Source: Pseudomonadaceae bacterium (GTDB lineage Bacteria > Pseudomonadota > Gammaproteobacteria > Pseudomonadales > Azotimanducaceae). From it: a stretch of DNA of 64,000 bases. Shown one piece after another: positions 29,481-38,012 of this stretch. How positions within the stretch are numbered: position 1 is the stretch's first letter; each line of letters starts with the position of its first letter. Under the pieces are notes generated by a model. It was not told the DNA's origin and ran no database searches. It saw only the letters and a list, made by a program, of their open reading frames with translations. The translations under genes were made by a program, and so were the position numbers. The DNA is taken from positions 624,390-688,389 of the forward strand of contig JANSXA010000001.1 of assembly GCA_024743175.1 (NCBI GenBank), in the 5' to 3' direction.

Positions 29481-30233
29481 CTATGCCAGCCGTGCAATGA
29501 TGGACGCCATGCGCCCCGTTTCTGTCCCATTTCCAGCGCTGCGCCGGTAAGAATAGAACCGCGGGTCTGCAAAACTGCACCAGGTGGATTGATTTACCTG
29601 ATTAACACCGAGGGCATTGAGCTGCGCCTGCGCAATGGCAGGCAGATCCAGGAGACGTTTGCTTTTCTGCCGAGGATGCGCATAAAGAAAGGCCGGATAA
29701 TCCGCCTTGAAGTGCCCCCACACATCCTCTCCTACCTCGTAATGTGATGCGCTGATACAAGGCCCGATCCAGGCCGACAGCTGAGCTGGCTGCTCGTCGA
29801 TGGCAGCCAGCGTCTGCTGCAGTATTTCCTGCTGCAGGCCCCGCCAGCCCGCGTGTACCGCCGCAATGGCCGTTGACTGTTCTGACCAGAGCATTATGGG
29901 AACACAATCAGCGGTTAACACCGCCAGCGCCAGCCCCGTCTGTTCAGTCCAGGAAGCGTCAGCCTCAGGCGCCGCTGCGGCGTCAGCAGCAGTTGCTTCA
30001 ATGCAACGATTGCCATGAACCTGATCCAGCCACTGTACCTGCTCATAACCCAGCAGCTGCTTCAGCATGCGACGGTTTTCGATTACTGCTGAGGCATCAT
30101 CACCGACGTGCAAAGCCATGTTTGATTCAGCGTACACTCCGGCGGAAACCCCACCTGTTGTCACCGTGCAACCTACCAGCAAACCGGGAGGTAATGGATT
30201 CTCTGCCGCTAACCACATCAACAGATCAGCCAA
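29481..30233 (-). CDS. pgeF: Purine nucleoside phosphorylase/peptidoglycan editing factor PgeF (YfiH, laccase-domain)
   Basis: 250 residues of the YfiH/DUF152 family. Metal and active-site residues are in the conserved blocks ADCVPIML (Cys) and AAVHAGWRGL (His), with a further His in LDQVHGN. The family acts as purine nucleoside phosphorylase/adenosine deaminase and in E. coli prevents misincorporation of serine into peptidoglycan. The 8-base overlap with rluD upstream is a common conserved pairing (rluD-yfiH). Confidence 0.9.
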   Translation of the reverse strand: MADLLMWLAAENPLPPGLLVGCTVTTGGVSAGVYAESNMALHVGDDASAVIENRRMLKQLLGYEQVQWLDQVHGNRCIEATAADAAAAPEADASWTEQTGLALAVLTADCVPIMLWSEQSTAIAAVHAGWRGLQQEILQQTLAAIDEQPAQLSAWIGPCISASHYEVGEDVWGHFKADYPAFLYAHPRQKSKRLLDLPAIAQAQLNALGVNQVNQSTWCSFADPRFYSYRRSAGNGTETGRMASIIARLA

Positions 30234-31176
30234 GGTCCGCCTGCAGTCCCGCTACCAATCCGGCAAAGTCTGCCGGCCATGGCGCCTCAACAACCACCTC
30301 TGCCTCGGTAATGGGGTGCGCAAAGGCGATCCGTTTAGCGTGCAACGCCTGTCGCGGGAAGCTCTGCACCAGCTGGATCAGTTCCGGCTCACAGCCCGGC
30401 GGCAGCTTGCCACGTGCGCCATAACGTCTGTCGCCAACCAGCGGGTAGCCAATACTCTGCATATGCACGCGGATCTGGTGGGTACGGCCGGTTTGCAGGC
30501 GCGCATGAACAAGGGTGTGCGCGCGATAGCGCTGCAGTACGCGGAACTTCGTCTGCGCGGGCTTACCCTCTTCCACGATCGCCTGACGGGTGCGCACATG
30601 AGGATCTCGACCAATCGGACGATCCACATCAACACCAGCCACCATGCGGCCTTCAGCCACACATTCATACTCCCGACTGATTTTGCGTTGCTCAATCAGT
30701 CGCGACAGGCGTAGCTGGGTCAGTTCATCAGCAGCAATGACCATGACGCCACTGGTGTCTTTGTCGAGGCGATGCACAACGCCGGCCCGTGACAGACGGC
30801 TGAAAGCATCACGATGGTTCAACAGGCCGTTGACCAGAGTGCCCGAGGGATTTCCCGCACCCGGGTGGACAACCAATCCTGCGGGTTTGTTAATGACCAG
30901 CAGATGTTCGTCCTCATAAAGAATATCCAGCTCAATCGGCTGTGCTTCCTGCCAGGCTTCGCGGGCAACCCGCTGGGCACGCAGCGTCAGATGCTCGCCG
31001 CCACGCAGTTTTTCGCGTGGTTTTACGGTCTTTCCATCGACGGTTAATTCTCCGGAAGTGATCCAGCGAGCCAGCTCGGCGCGGGAAAAATCTGCAAACA
31101 GATGGGCCGCAGCTTTGTCGATACGCTCCCCTGCCTGTTCAGCCGGAACCACTTTATCTTCACTAATACTGTCCAT
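30226..31176 (-). CDS. rluD: 23S rRNA pseudouridine(1911/1915/1917) synthase RluD
   Basis: 316 residues. The N-terminal S4 RNA-binding domain (about 15-80, with RAELARWITSGELTVDG) is followed by the RluA-type catalytic domain with motif I RLDKDTSGVMVIA containing the catalytic Asp, and later RTHQIRVHMQSIGYPLVGD. It modifies helix 69 of 23S rRNA, which is important for ribosome assembly. It is divergent from bamD at 31243, as in E. coli and Pseudomonas, where rluD and bamD are neighbours. Confidence 0.93.
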   Translation of the reverse strand: MDSISEDKVVPAEQAGERIDKAAAHLFADFSRAELARWITSGELTVDGKTVKPREKLRGGEHLTLRAQRVAREAWQEAQPIELDILYEDEHLLVINKPAGLVVHPGAGNPSGTLVNGLLNHRDAFSRLSRAGVVHRLDKDTSGVMVIAADELTQLRLSRLIEQRKISREYECVAEGRMVAGVDVDRPIGRDPHVRTRQAIVEEGKPAQTKFRVLQRYRAHTLVHARLQTGRTHQIRVHMQSIGYPLVGDRRYGARGKLPPGCEPELIQLVQSFPRQALHAKRIAFAHPITEAEVVVEAPWPADFAGLVAGLQADLG

Positions 31177-31242
31177 GCGGTTGCAACCGAATCAAATTTG
31201 TAAAGAATAGCGCCATCTTAACCCTTTTCGTGGCCCGTTATT

Positions 31243-32265
31243 TTGACCCAACCGCAACATGTTCGCAGCAGAACCCCGAAACACGCCTTTTCCATTGCGC
31301 TGTTGATGGTTTTCACCACTGGCCTGGGCGCCTGCAGCTGGATGCCGTTTGTCGGTGGAGACGATAAAGAGGCAGAAGTTGCTGCAGAAACCAGCGAACA
31401 GAAGTTGTATCGCGATGCTCAGCGCTATCTGCGTTCCGGCAACTACCAACAGGCCATCGGCCAGCTGGAGTTGCTTGAGGCCCGTTTCCCGTTCGGCCGC
31501 TACGCGGAACAGGCGCAACTGGAGTTGATCTACGCACGCTATCAGTCGTTTGATCTGGATGGGGCAATCGCCGCAGCGGATCGTTTCATACGTCTGCATC
31601 CACAGCATTCTAATATCGATTACGCTTTTTATATCAAAGGCTTAGCTGGTATCAGCAAAAACGAAGGGCTGATGGATCGATTATTCGACATCGACATCTC
31701 CAAACGTGACATGGCACCGATGCGTGCAGCCTACGCTGACCTTGGTCAGCTGCTCGCGCGTTATCCGAACAGTCAATACGCACCCGATGCTACCCAGCGC
31801 ATGATTTACCTGCGCAACGTGCTGTCTCGTGCTGAGATGGCAGCAGCCGACTACTACATGCGGCGCGGTGCGTTTATTGCCGCGGCAAACCGCGCGCATT
31901 ATGTGCTGGAAACCTATCCTCAATCTGAAGCGACTCCGGATGCCTTGTTGATTCTCGTGGAGAGCAACTACCGCCTGGGTTTACAGGACGAATCTAACAA
32001 TGCGCTGCGCATTCTGTCGTTAAACTATCCCCAGCACCCGGCTTTTGATGAAAGCGGCAATCTGGTGCTGGCCAATACCGTCCGTAACCGCGATCGTTCC
32101 TGGACCAATATCATGACCCTGGGTCTGTTTGACCGACCGGAAATACCGCCGCCGCTGAAAATTGTTCATCCAGAGGGATTCACGCCACCTGCCGTCGAAC
32201 CTCAACCCGCCAGTGAAGTTAAAAAGGGTCGCAGTTGGTTCAGCTGGTTACCTTTTATCGGCTAA
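31243..32265 (+). CDS. bamD: Outer membrane assembly lipoprotein BamD
   Basis: 340 residues from TTG at 31243; upstream the frame is closed at 31219 and no ATG precedes the signal sequence. A lipoprotein signal ends in LGAC (Cys31). Five TPR-like units follow (QKLYRDAQRYLRSGNYQQAI, then repeated helices), the BamD fold. BamD is the essential lipoprotein of the BAM complex that inserts beta-barrel proteins. It is about 90 residues longer than E. coli BamD because of a Pro-rich C-terminal tail ending in SWFSWLPFIG. No clear Shine-Dalgarno site is seen. Confidence 0.9.
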   Translation: MTQPQHVRSRTPKHAFSIALLMVFTTGLGACSWMPFVGGDDKEAEVAAETSEQKLYRDAQRYLRSGNYQQAIGQLELLEARFPFGRYAEQAQLELIYARYQSFDLDGAIAAADRFIRLHPQHSNIDYAFYIKGLAGISKNEGLMDRLFDIDISKRDMAPMRAAYADLGQLLARYPNSQYAPDATQRMIYLRNVLSRAEMAAADYYMRRGAFIAAANRAHYVLETYPQSEATPDALLILVESNYRLGLQDESNNALRILSLNYPQHPAFDESGNLVLANTVRNRDRSWTNIMTLGLFDRPEIPPPLKIVHPEGFTPPAVEPQPASEVKKGRSWFSWLPFIG

Positions 32266-32313
32266 ACTCGAGCTATTGCCAGCACCGCAACTTCCGCCGC
32301 TGCGGGGATTCAC

Positions 32314-33939
32314 TTGAGCACACAGAACACCGACATTATCGCTGAGATCGAACGCCGGCGCGTGGCCCTCAGCACCGGTCTGCTGAATATCTACAACTAT
32401 TACCGGATGTTCATCGGTCTGGCTTTTCTGGTGGCCTATCAGCAGGATGTGTTTGCCACCAAGCTCGGCTCCCTGGAACCTGGTCTGTTTCTCACCACGG
32501 CAGTGGTTTATACCAGCGTAAATGTAGCCTCCGCGCTGTTTCACCGATTTGTGCCCAGAGCCTGGGGCCAACAGCAGAATTTGAGTCTGGGCCTGATAAT
32601 TTTTGATGTGCTGGTCTTGACGGTCATCATGTACACCTCAGGAGGCATCAGCAGCGGCGTAGCCGCGTTGATACTGATCACTGTGGTCACTGGTGCAATT
32701 CTCGTGACCGGCCGGCGAGCCACCTTCATTGCCGCGCTGGCCAGCATTGCAGTATTGTACGAAGAGTTCTATCTGCGCATTTCCACCAGTAGTGCCAACG
32801 ACGACTTTCTTCAGGCAGGCATATTTGGCGTTCTCTATTTCGCCGCATCGCTGACTATCCAGCGCCTGTCGAATCGAATTCGCGAAAATGACATCCGCGC
32901 GCTGACTCAGGCCGTTGAGCTGGCGGATCTCGAACGCCTTAACAGACAGATTATTCAACGTATGCGCACAGGTATCATTGTGGTTGATCAGAACAATGAC
33001 GTTCGTATGCTGAACCAGTCCGCCCGCGCCTTAATGGGCACCCAGAGCGATGACAACGTTGACGATCTACCTAGTCCGCTGAACGAAGCGTTGCGTGCGT
33101 GGCGTGCAGACACAGATCGACGCGAACAACCGTTTCAGATCTCCGCCACAGCACCGGCAATTCGTGCCAACTTCTCCGCTGTGCGCAACGATGATGCCAA
33201 TGGTGACGTGACCATATTCCTGGAGGACACCGGAGAGATCCAGCAGCAGGCGCAACAGCTGAAGCTCGCGGAACTGGGCCGTTTGTCTGCCAGCATTGCG
33301 CATGAAGTGCGTAACCCGCTAGGCGCGATCTCTCATGCGGCACAACTGTTGAATGAATCTGACGAACTGCAACCTCCGGACCAGCGCCTGACAGATATCA
33401 TTATCAACCACTGTCATCGTATGAATGGCGTCGTTGAGAACGTGCTGGAAATGTCACGTCGGGCCAGGCCCGACCCCCAGCGGATCAACCTGCAAAACCA
33501 CCTGGAAGAGTTTGCAGAATCTTTCTGTCAGTCGCAGCCAGAAGCTGAACTGGACATTGCCGTCACGCCTGCGACCACAGAAATACGCATGGATCCTAAC
33601 CAGCTGAATCAGGCGCTCACCAATCTTGTTGATAACGGCATCCGCTACTCAAAAGAAAACGGCAATGGCTCTACCGTACGCCTGGAAGGTGGCATTGATC
33701 CAGGCTCAGGACGTCCGTTTCTGAACATTATGGATAACGGCCAGGGGGTTGAAGAGGAGCTTGTTGGCAGCCTTTTTCAGCCGTTCACCACATCTTCTCG
33801 AAAAGGCACCGGTCTGGGACTCTACCTTTCCCGGGAGCTGTGTGAGTCAAATCAGGCACAGCTGAGCTATACACCAACAGACGGCGGTGGCAGCTGCTTT
33901 CGTATTCTTTTTGCTCACCCGGACAGGCTCAGCGCATGA
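32314..33939 (+). CDS. pilS: Sensor histidine kinase PilS
   Basis: 541 residues from TTG at 32314 with GGGG upstream. The N-terminus has six hydrophobic helices (residues about 22-180). A PAS-like segment (about 205-305) is followed by HisKA with His330 in SASIAHEVRNPLG. The ATPase domain has the N-box NLVDNGIRY (437-445), DNGQGVEEE and GTGLGLYLS. PilS senses pilin in the membrane and phosphorylates PilR to control pilA transcription. It is followed by pilR after 75 bases and preceded by bamD, and it supports function of the pilin cluster at the left end. Confidence 0.93.
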   Translation: MSTQNTDIIAEIERRRVALSTGLLNIYNYYRMFIGLAFLVAYQQDVFATKLGSLEPGLFLTTAVVYTSVNVASALFHRFVPRAWGQQQNLSLGLIIFDVLVLTVIMYTSGGISSGVAALILITVVTGAILVTGRRATFIAALASIAVLYEEFYLRISTSSANDDFLQAGIFGVLYFAASLTIQRLSNRIRENDIRALTQAVELADLERLNRQIIQRMRTGIIVVDQNNDVRMLNQSARALMGTQSDDNVDDLPSPLNEALRAWRADTDRREQPFQISATAPAIRANFSAVRNDDANGDVTIFLEDTGEIQQQAQQLKLAELGRLSASIAHEVRNPLGAISHAAQLLNESDELQPPDQRLTDIIINHCHRMNGVVENVLEMSRRARPDPQRINLQNHLEEFAESFCQSQPEAELDIAVTPATTEIRMDPNQLNQALTNLVDNGIRYSKENGNGSTVRLEGGIDPGSGRPFLNIMDNGQGVEEELVGSLFQPFTTSSRKGTGLGLYLSRELCESNQAQLSYTPTDGGGSCFRILFAHPDRLSA

Positions 33940-34014
33940 ACCCAGGCGAGTGCAGAGGCAGACAAAACAGGTTTGCTATAACTAACAGATGGACAGATCA
34001 AGGTTACAAAAACC

Positions 34015-35436
34015 ATGGCCCTTAAACGCGCTCTCATCATCGACGATGAACCCGACATACGTGAACTGTTGGAAATCACCCTCGGCCGCATGAAACTGGA
34101 AACTGTCACTGCTGCAGACCAGGCTCAGGCTCTGGCGGCACTCGGTGAACAGACCTTTGACCTGTGCCTGACAGATATGCAGTTGCCAGACGGTAACGGC
34201 CTTGAGATTGTCGAGCATATCAACCAGCACTACCCGAATCTGCCGGTCGCCATGATTACTGCCTTTGGCAGCATGGATACAGCCATTGCATCGTTAAAAG
34301 CGGGTGCTTTCGATTACCTGCAGAAACCGATAGATCTTGAACAGCTGCGCAGCCTGATTGAATCCGCGCTGAAAATGAGCGACATGCAGAGCGACGCAGA
34401 CTCTGCAGCAGATGAGAACCTGCTCGGACAGTCCGCCGCAATGGATCGACTGCGCCAACAGATCAACAAACTGGCCCGCAGCCAGGCGCCCATTTACATC
34501 AGCGGCGAATCAGGCTCCGGCAAAGAGGTTGCGGCACGCATGATTCACTCGCAGGGACCACGCAGCACTGGCCCCTTTGTGCCGGTTAACTGCGGTGCTA
34601 TTCCATCGGAACTTATGGAAAGTGAGTTTTTTGGCCACGTTAAGGGTAGCTTTACGGGTGCCGTCAGCGACAAGGAAGGTTTATTCCAGGCTGCCGGTGC
34701 AGGCACCCTGTTCCTTGATGAGGTCGCGGATCTGCCCCTGGCGATGCAGGTCAAACTGCTGCGCGCGATACAGGAAAAAGCCGTGCGTCCGGTTGGTTCC
34801 CAGAGCGAGGATCTGACCGATGTGCGCATCTTATGTGCAACCCACAAAGACCTGAGCCAGGAAGTAGACAGCGGGCGCTTTCGCCAGGACCTGTACTATC
34901 GCCTCAATGTTATTGAGCTGCGAATCCCGGCACTGCGTGAACACCTTGACGACATTCCGGAACTGGCCAATGCCTGCCTGCAACGCCTGGCGCAGGAATA
35001 TGGCAGCACGGCTCCAGTTGTCACCGAAGATGCGCTGGCCACACTGCAGCAGTACGCTTTTCCCGGTAACGTGCGTGAGCTGGAAAACATCCTTGAACGT
35101 GCTTTCACCCTGTGCGAAAACAACCAGATTACACCGCCGGATCTGCAGTTAGCCGATACACAAAATGTTACGCCACCGCCCGCTGCGGACAATAAAACCG
35201 ATGTGCAGCTCACTGAAGCGCCCGCAGAGCCAAGCGAACACCACCCAGATGCTGGAGATGAAAGTATCAGCCTGCCACCTGGAGTCAGCCTTGAAGACTA
35301 CCTGGAAGGGATAGAGCGGGCTCTGATTACTCAGGCGCTGGACGCCACCCGGTGGAACAAAACTGCGGCGGCTAAGGAACTGGGCATCACTTTCCGGGCG
35401 CTGCGATACAAACTGAAAAAGTTAGATCTGGAATAA
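34015..35436 (+). CDS. pilR: Sigma-54-dependent response regulator PilR
   Basis: 473 residues. The receiver domain has phospho-acceptor Asp54 in LCLTDMQLPDG. The AAA+ domain has Walker A GESGSGKE (164-171) and GSFTGA at 211-216 in place of GAFTGA, which contacts sigma-54; the alanine-to-serine change is also seen in other NtrC-family members. An extra Pro/Asp/Glu-rich linker of about 55 residues precedes the Fis-type HTH (about 440-470, TRWNKTAAAKELGITFRAL). It activates sigma-54 promoters such as pilA. Confidence 0.93.
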   Translation: MALKRALIIDDEPDIRELLEITLGRMKLETVTAADQAQALAALGEQTFDLCLTDMQLPDGNGLEIVEHINQHYPNLPVAMITAFGSMDTAIASLKAGAFDYLQKPIDLEQLRSLIESALKMSDMQSDADSAADENLLGQSAAMDRLRQQINKLARSQAPIYISGESGSGKEVAARMIHSQGPRSTGPFVPVNCGAIPSELMESEFFGHVKGSFTGAVSDKEGLFQAAGAGTLFLDEVADLPLAMQVKLLRAIQEKAVRPVGSQSEDLTDVRILCATHKDLSQEVDSGRFRQDLYYRLNVIELRIPALREHLDDIPELANACLQRLAQEYGSTAPVVTEDALATLQQYAFPGNVRELENILERAFTLCENNQITPPDLQLADTQNVTPPPAADNKTDVQLTEAPAEPSEHHPDAGDESISLPPGVSLEDYLEGIERALITQALDATRWNKTAAAKELGITFRALRYKLKKLDLE

Positions 35437-35498
35437 CCCACAAGCCGGTTAAACCCTGACCTACATCCGCGAAAGCCGGGTGCAGGCAAACTGGTTTC

Positions 35499-36077
35499 AT
35501 GCGCAGATTCGAAACCGGCTTCACGCTGTTAGAGCTTTTAACTACCCTGGCCCTGGCGGCGATCTTAACGGCCTTTGCCATTCCGGGTATGCAGTCGCTG
35601 GTGCAGAAGCATCAGGCCAGAAGTGCGCTGCAGGATCTGCGGGCAGGCATACACCTGGCCCGACAGACCGCGATCAACAAAAACGTCAACGTTATCATCT
35701 GCCCACGTTTGCAGGACGCACGTCTGCAAGACACCTGTGGCCCACGCAATACCTGGCATGCTGGCGCCATCATTTTTGAAGACCGCGATAACAGCCGCAC
35801 ACGCACCGCAGACGATCTCATTGTGGGGTATCTCAATCCAATCAGCAGTGGGCGAATCTACTGGCGGGCTTTTCGCAGCCGCAGCTATCTGCAGTTTACC
35901 GGCTCGGGACTGACAGACTGGCAGAACGGCAATCTTTTGTATTGCCCGAATAACATGGATCCAACGCTTGCACGTCAGCTCATTCTGAACGTCGCCGGGC
36001 GCACATATCCCTCTCGAGATGCCAATGGCAACGGCATCCACGAAGATGCACGTGGGAGAGATCTCAGTTGCAGTTGA
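35499..36077 (+). CDS. fimT: FimT/GspH-like type IV pilin protein (second copy)
   Basis: 192 residues. Gly7 is followed by FTLLELLTTLALAAILTAFA with Glu at +5, a class III prepilin site. The GspH/FimT pattern follows (QARSALQDLRAGIHLARQTAI), with cysteines in IICPRL, DTCGPR and LLYCPN. The C-terminal DANGNGIHEDARGRD resembles a calcium-binding loop. It lies downstream of pilR and is separate from the main minor pilin cluster, as fimT is in Pseudomonas. The family includes DNA-binding pilins for natural transformation, but that role is unproven here. Confidence 0.82.
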   Translation: MRRFETGFTLLELLTTLALAAILTAFAIPGMQSLVQKHQARSALQDLRAGIHLARQTAINKNVNVIICPRLQDARLQDTCGPRNTWHAGAIIFEDRDNSRTRTADDLIVGYLNPISSGRIYWRAFRSRSYLQFTGSGLTDWQNGNLLYCPNNMDPTLARQLILNVAGRTYPSRDANGNGIHEDARGRDLSCS

Positions 36078-36090
36078 TGCCGATCGTGCA

Positions 36091-36564
36091 CTAGGCAGGG
36101 GCGGAGTCTTCCACCGACAGCACTGAAACATCGAAGATGACGTCCGTGCCACTCAGCGGATGGTTGAAATCGACTTTGACGGTATCCTCGTAAACCGCAA
36201 CAACAACACCGGGCAGCTCACCATCCGGTGCCTGGAAAAACACCACCAGACCTTCCTCCAGCGCTTCTTCACCGTCCATCTGAGCAAAACGATCACGGCT
36301 GATGAGTTGCACATTCGCAGGATTCTTCTCGCCGAAGGCATCTGCAGCGGGCAATACAATCTGCTCTGCGAATCCGGCCCGTTTGCCCAGTAGAACCGCT
36401 TCGAACCCGGGTAACAGGCTGCCATCACCCATGGTAAATGTTGCCGGTTGTCCGTTTCGAGTCGTGTCGATTTCTTTACCACCCGGTTGCAGCAGCGAAA
36501 AATGCAGCGTCACGGTACTGGTTGGGCCAATTTTTTCGCCGCTACTGGCTATCAGTTCATCCAT
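36091..36564 (-). CDS. fkpB: FKBP-type peptidyl-prolyl isomerase FkpB (SlpA)
   Basis: 157 residues. SlyD/SlpA-like FKBP: VTLHFSLLQPGGKEIDTT, FTMGDGSLLPGFEAVLLG and the inserted IF chaperone domain around PAADAFGEKNPANVQ. It isomerises prolyl bonds and acts as a chaperone in the cytoplasm. Position next to lspA (8-base overlap) is the conserved lspA-fkpB-(ispH) order; ispH itself is not here. Confidence 0.92.
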   Translation of the reverse strand: MDELIASSGEKIGPTSTVTLHFSLLQPGGKEIDTTRNGQPATFTMGDGSLLPGFEAVLLGKRAGFAEQIVLPAADAFGEKNPANVQLISRDRFAQMDGEEALEEGLVVFFQAPDGELPGVVVAVYEDTVKVDFNHPLSGTDVIFDVSVLSVEDSAPA

Positions 36565-37048
36565 CGCTATCTACACTCACCTGATTCCTGCTTTGCCGAT
36601 ATTCAGCAATCATTACAACAATCCATAATACCGCACCACAAAACAGCGCGGAATCAGCCACATTGAACGCAGGGAAGTAGTAACTGTCGTAATGAAAAAG
36701 TACAAAATCAACTACATAGCCGTGGTGGATGCGATCTATCAGATTGCCAACCGCGCCACCCAGAATAAGGCCATAAACCCAGCCCATAACACGTTCATGT
36801 TTCTGCAGGCGACTGATCTCGTAAACGATAAAGGCAGAGAAACCAATCGCCAGGGTGACAAAAAAGTAACGTTGCCAGCCGCCGGCGCTGGACAAAAAGG
36901 AGAACGCTGCGCCTTCATTGTGCCAGCGCACCCAGGCAAAAAACGGTAGCACCTGCACGCGCTCCTGATAGGCCAGAGCACTGATGACCCAGAGCTTTGT
37001 CAGCTGATCCAGAATGACCACTATGGTCGATAACAACAGCCACTTCAT
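36557..37048 (-). CDS. lspA: Lipoprotein signal peptidase LspA
   Basis: 163 residues from ATG at 37048, chosen because it overlaps the ribF stop as ATGA; a GTG five codons earlier is less likely. Four membrane helices. Catalytic aspartates are in GNLIDRIHHGYVVDF and NVADSALFCG, and DQLTKLWV is the first family block. It removes signal peptides from diacylglyceryl-modified prolipoproteins such as BamD. Coupled to ribF upstream and fkpB downstream. Confidence 0.94.
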   Translation of the reverse strand: MKWLLLSTIVVILDQLTKLWVISALAYQERVQVLPFFAWVRWHNEGAAFSFLSSAGGWQRYFFVTLAIGFSAFIVYEISRLQKHERVMGWVYGLILGGAVGNLIDRIHHGYVVDFVLFHYDSYYFPAFNVADSALFCGAVLWIVVMIAEYRQSRNQVSVDSDG

Positions 37049-37989
37049 CGCTGCGCAAACCATTCACGAGCGTGGCCGAGGTCACGTTCAATCTGAGCTT
37101 TGAGTAAATCAATAGAATCGAATGCACACTCATCACGCAACTTGTGTTTAAACGTCACAGTAAGCAAACGGTTATAAAGATTGCCTTTGTAGTCAAACAC
37201 ATGGACCTCCAACAGCGGCTCTTTGCCGTCAACCGTCGGACGCACGCCGATGTTCGCAATACCCTGTTTGATTTGCGGATCTTGTGGATCTTCACCGGCA
37301 CCTTCAACGGTCACGCAGTAGACACCTTCCAACGCCGCCTTATAACGCTGCAGGCGAATGTTTGCAGTGGGTACACCCAACTGACGGCCAAGCTGCCGAC
37401 CGTACACCACACGTCCCATGATGAAGTACTCATGGCCAAGCAATTGTGTCGCCTGAGTGAAATCTCCGGCACCGAGCACCGCGCGCACGCGACTGCTGCT
37501 GATCCGCTCCCCGCCGATATCCAGGGTTGGCGTCTGGCTGACGCCGAAGCCTAACGCTTCGCCAGCTTCGAGCATGAACTTATAATCGCCTTCACGGTTG
37601 CGGCCAAAACGGAAGTCATCACCAACAATCACATGTCTGGCGCCCAGGCGTTGATGAAACAGATCATTGGTAATCCAGCTCGGCGCTGCCTGGGAAATTT
37701 TTTCGTTGAACGGCAACAGCAACAGACGATCGAGACCCGTGCGTTGCAGCAACACCACTTTTTCACGTAAGCGCGTCAGTCGGGGAGGCACTGAGCTGCC
37801 GGCAAAGAATTCTCGCGGCTGCGGTTCAAAGGTCACAAGCATGCTTGGCACCTCGAGTGCTGTGCTGTACTCCTGCAGATGATCAAGGAGCATCTGATGG
37901 CCTTTGTGAACGCCATCAAAATTTCCCATGGTGACCACATTGCCCAGGTGCCTGGCTTTGAGGTTGTGTATGCCGTGAATGATTTCCAT
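37045..37989 (-). CDS. ribF: Bifunctional riboflavin kinase / FAD synthetase RibF
   Basis: 314 residues from ATG at 37989; a longer frame to 38148 is rejected because MEIIHGIHNL is the normal start. The N-terminal FAD synthetase (nucleotidyltransferase) has VTMGNFDGVHKGHQMLL, and ISSSRVRAVLGAGD marks its end. The C-terminal riboflavin kinase has GVPTANI and NIGVRPTVDG. It makes FMN and FAD. It is coupled to lspA by ATGA. A second, kinase-only protein is encoded on the mobile island at 62972-63343. Confidence 0.95.
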   Translation of the reverse strand: MEIIHGIHNLKARHLGNVVTMGNFDGVHKGHQMLLDHLQEYSTALEVPSMLVTFEPQPREFFAGSSVPPRLTRLREKVVLLQRTGLDRLLLLPFNEKISQAAPSWITNDLFHQRLGARHVIVGDDFRFGRNREGDYKFMLEAGEALGFGVSQTPTLDIGGERISSSRVRAVLGAGDFTQATQLLGHEYFIMGRVVYGRQLGRQLGVPTANIRLQRYKAALEGVYCVTVEGAGEDPQDPQIKQGIANIGVRPTVDGKEPLLEVHVFDYKGNLYNRLLTVTFKHKLRDECAFDSIDLLKAQIERDLGHAREWFAQR

Positions 37990-38012
37990 CGCGCGGATTA
38001 TAGGCAATCTGA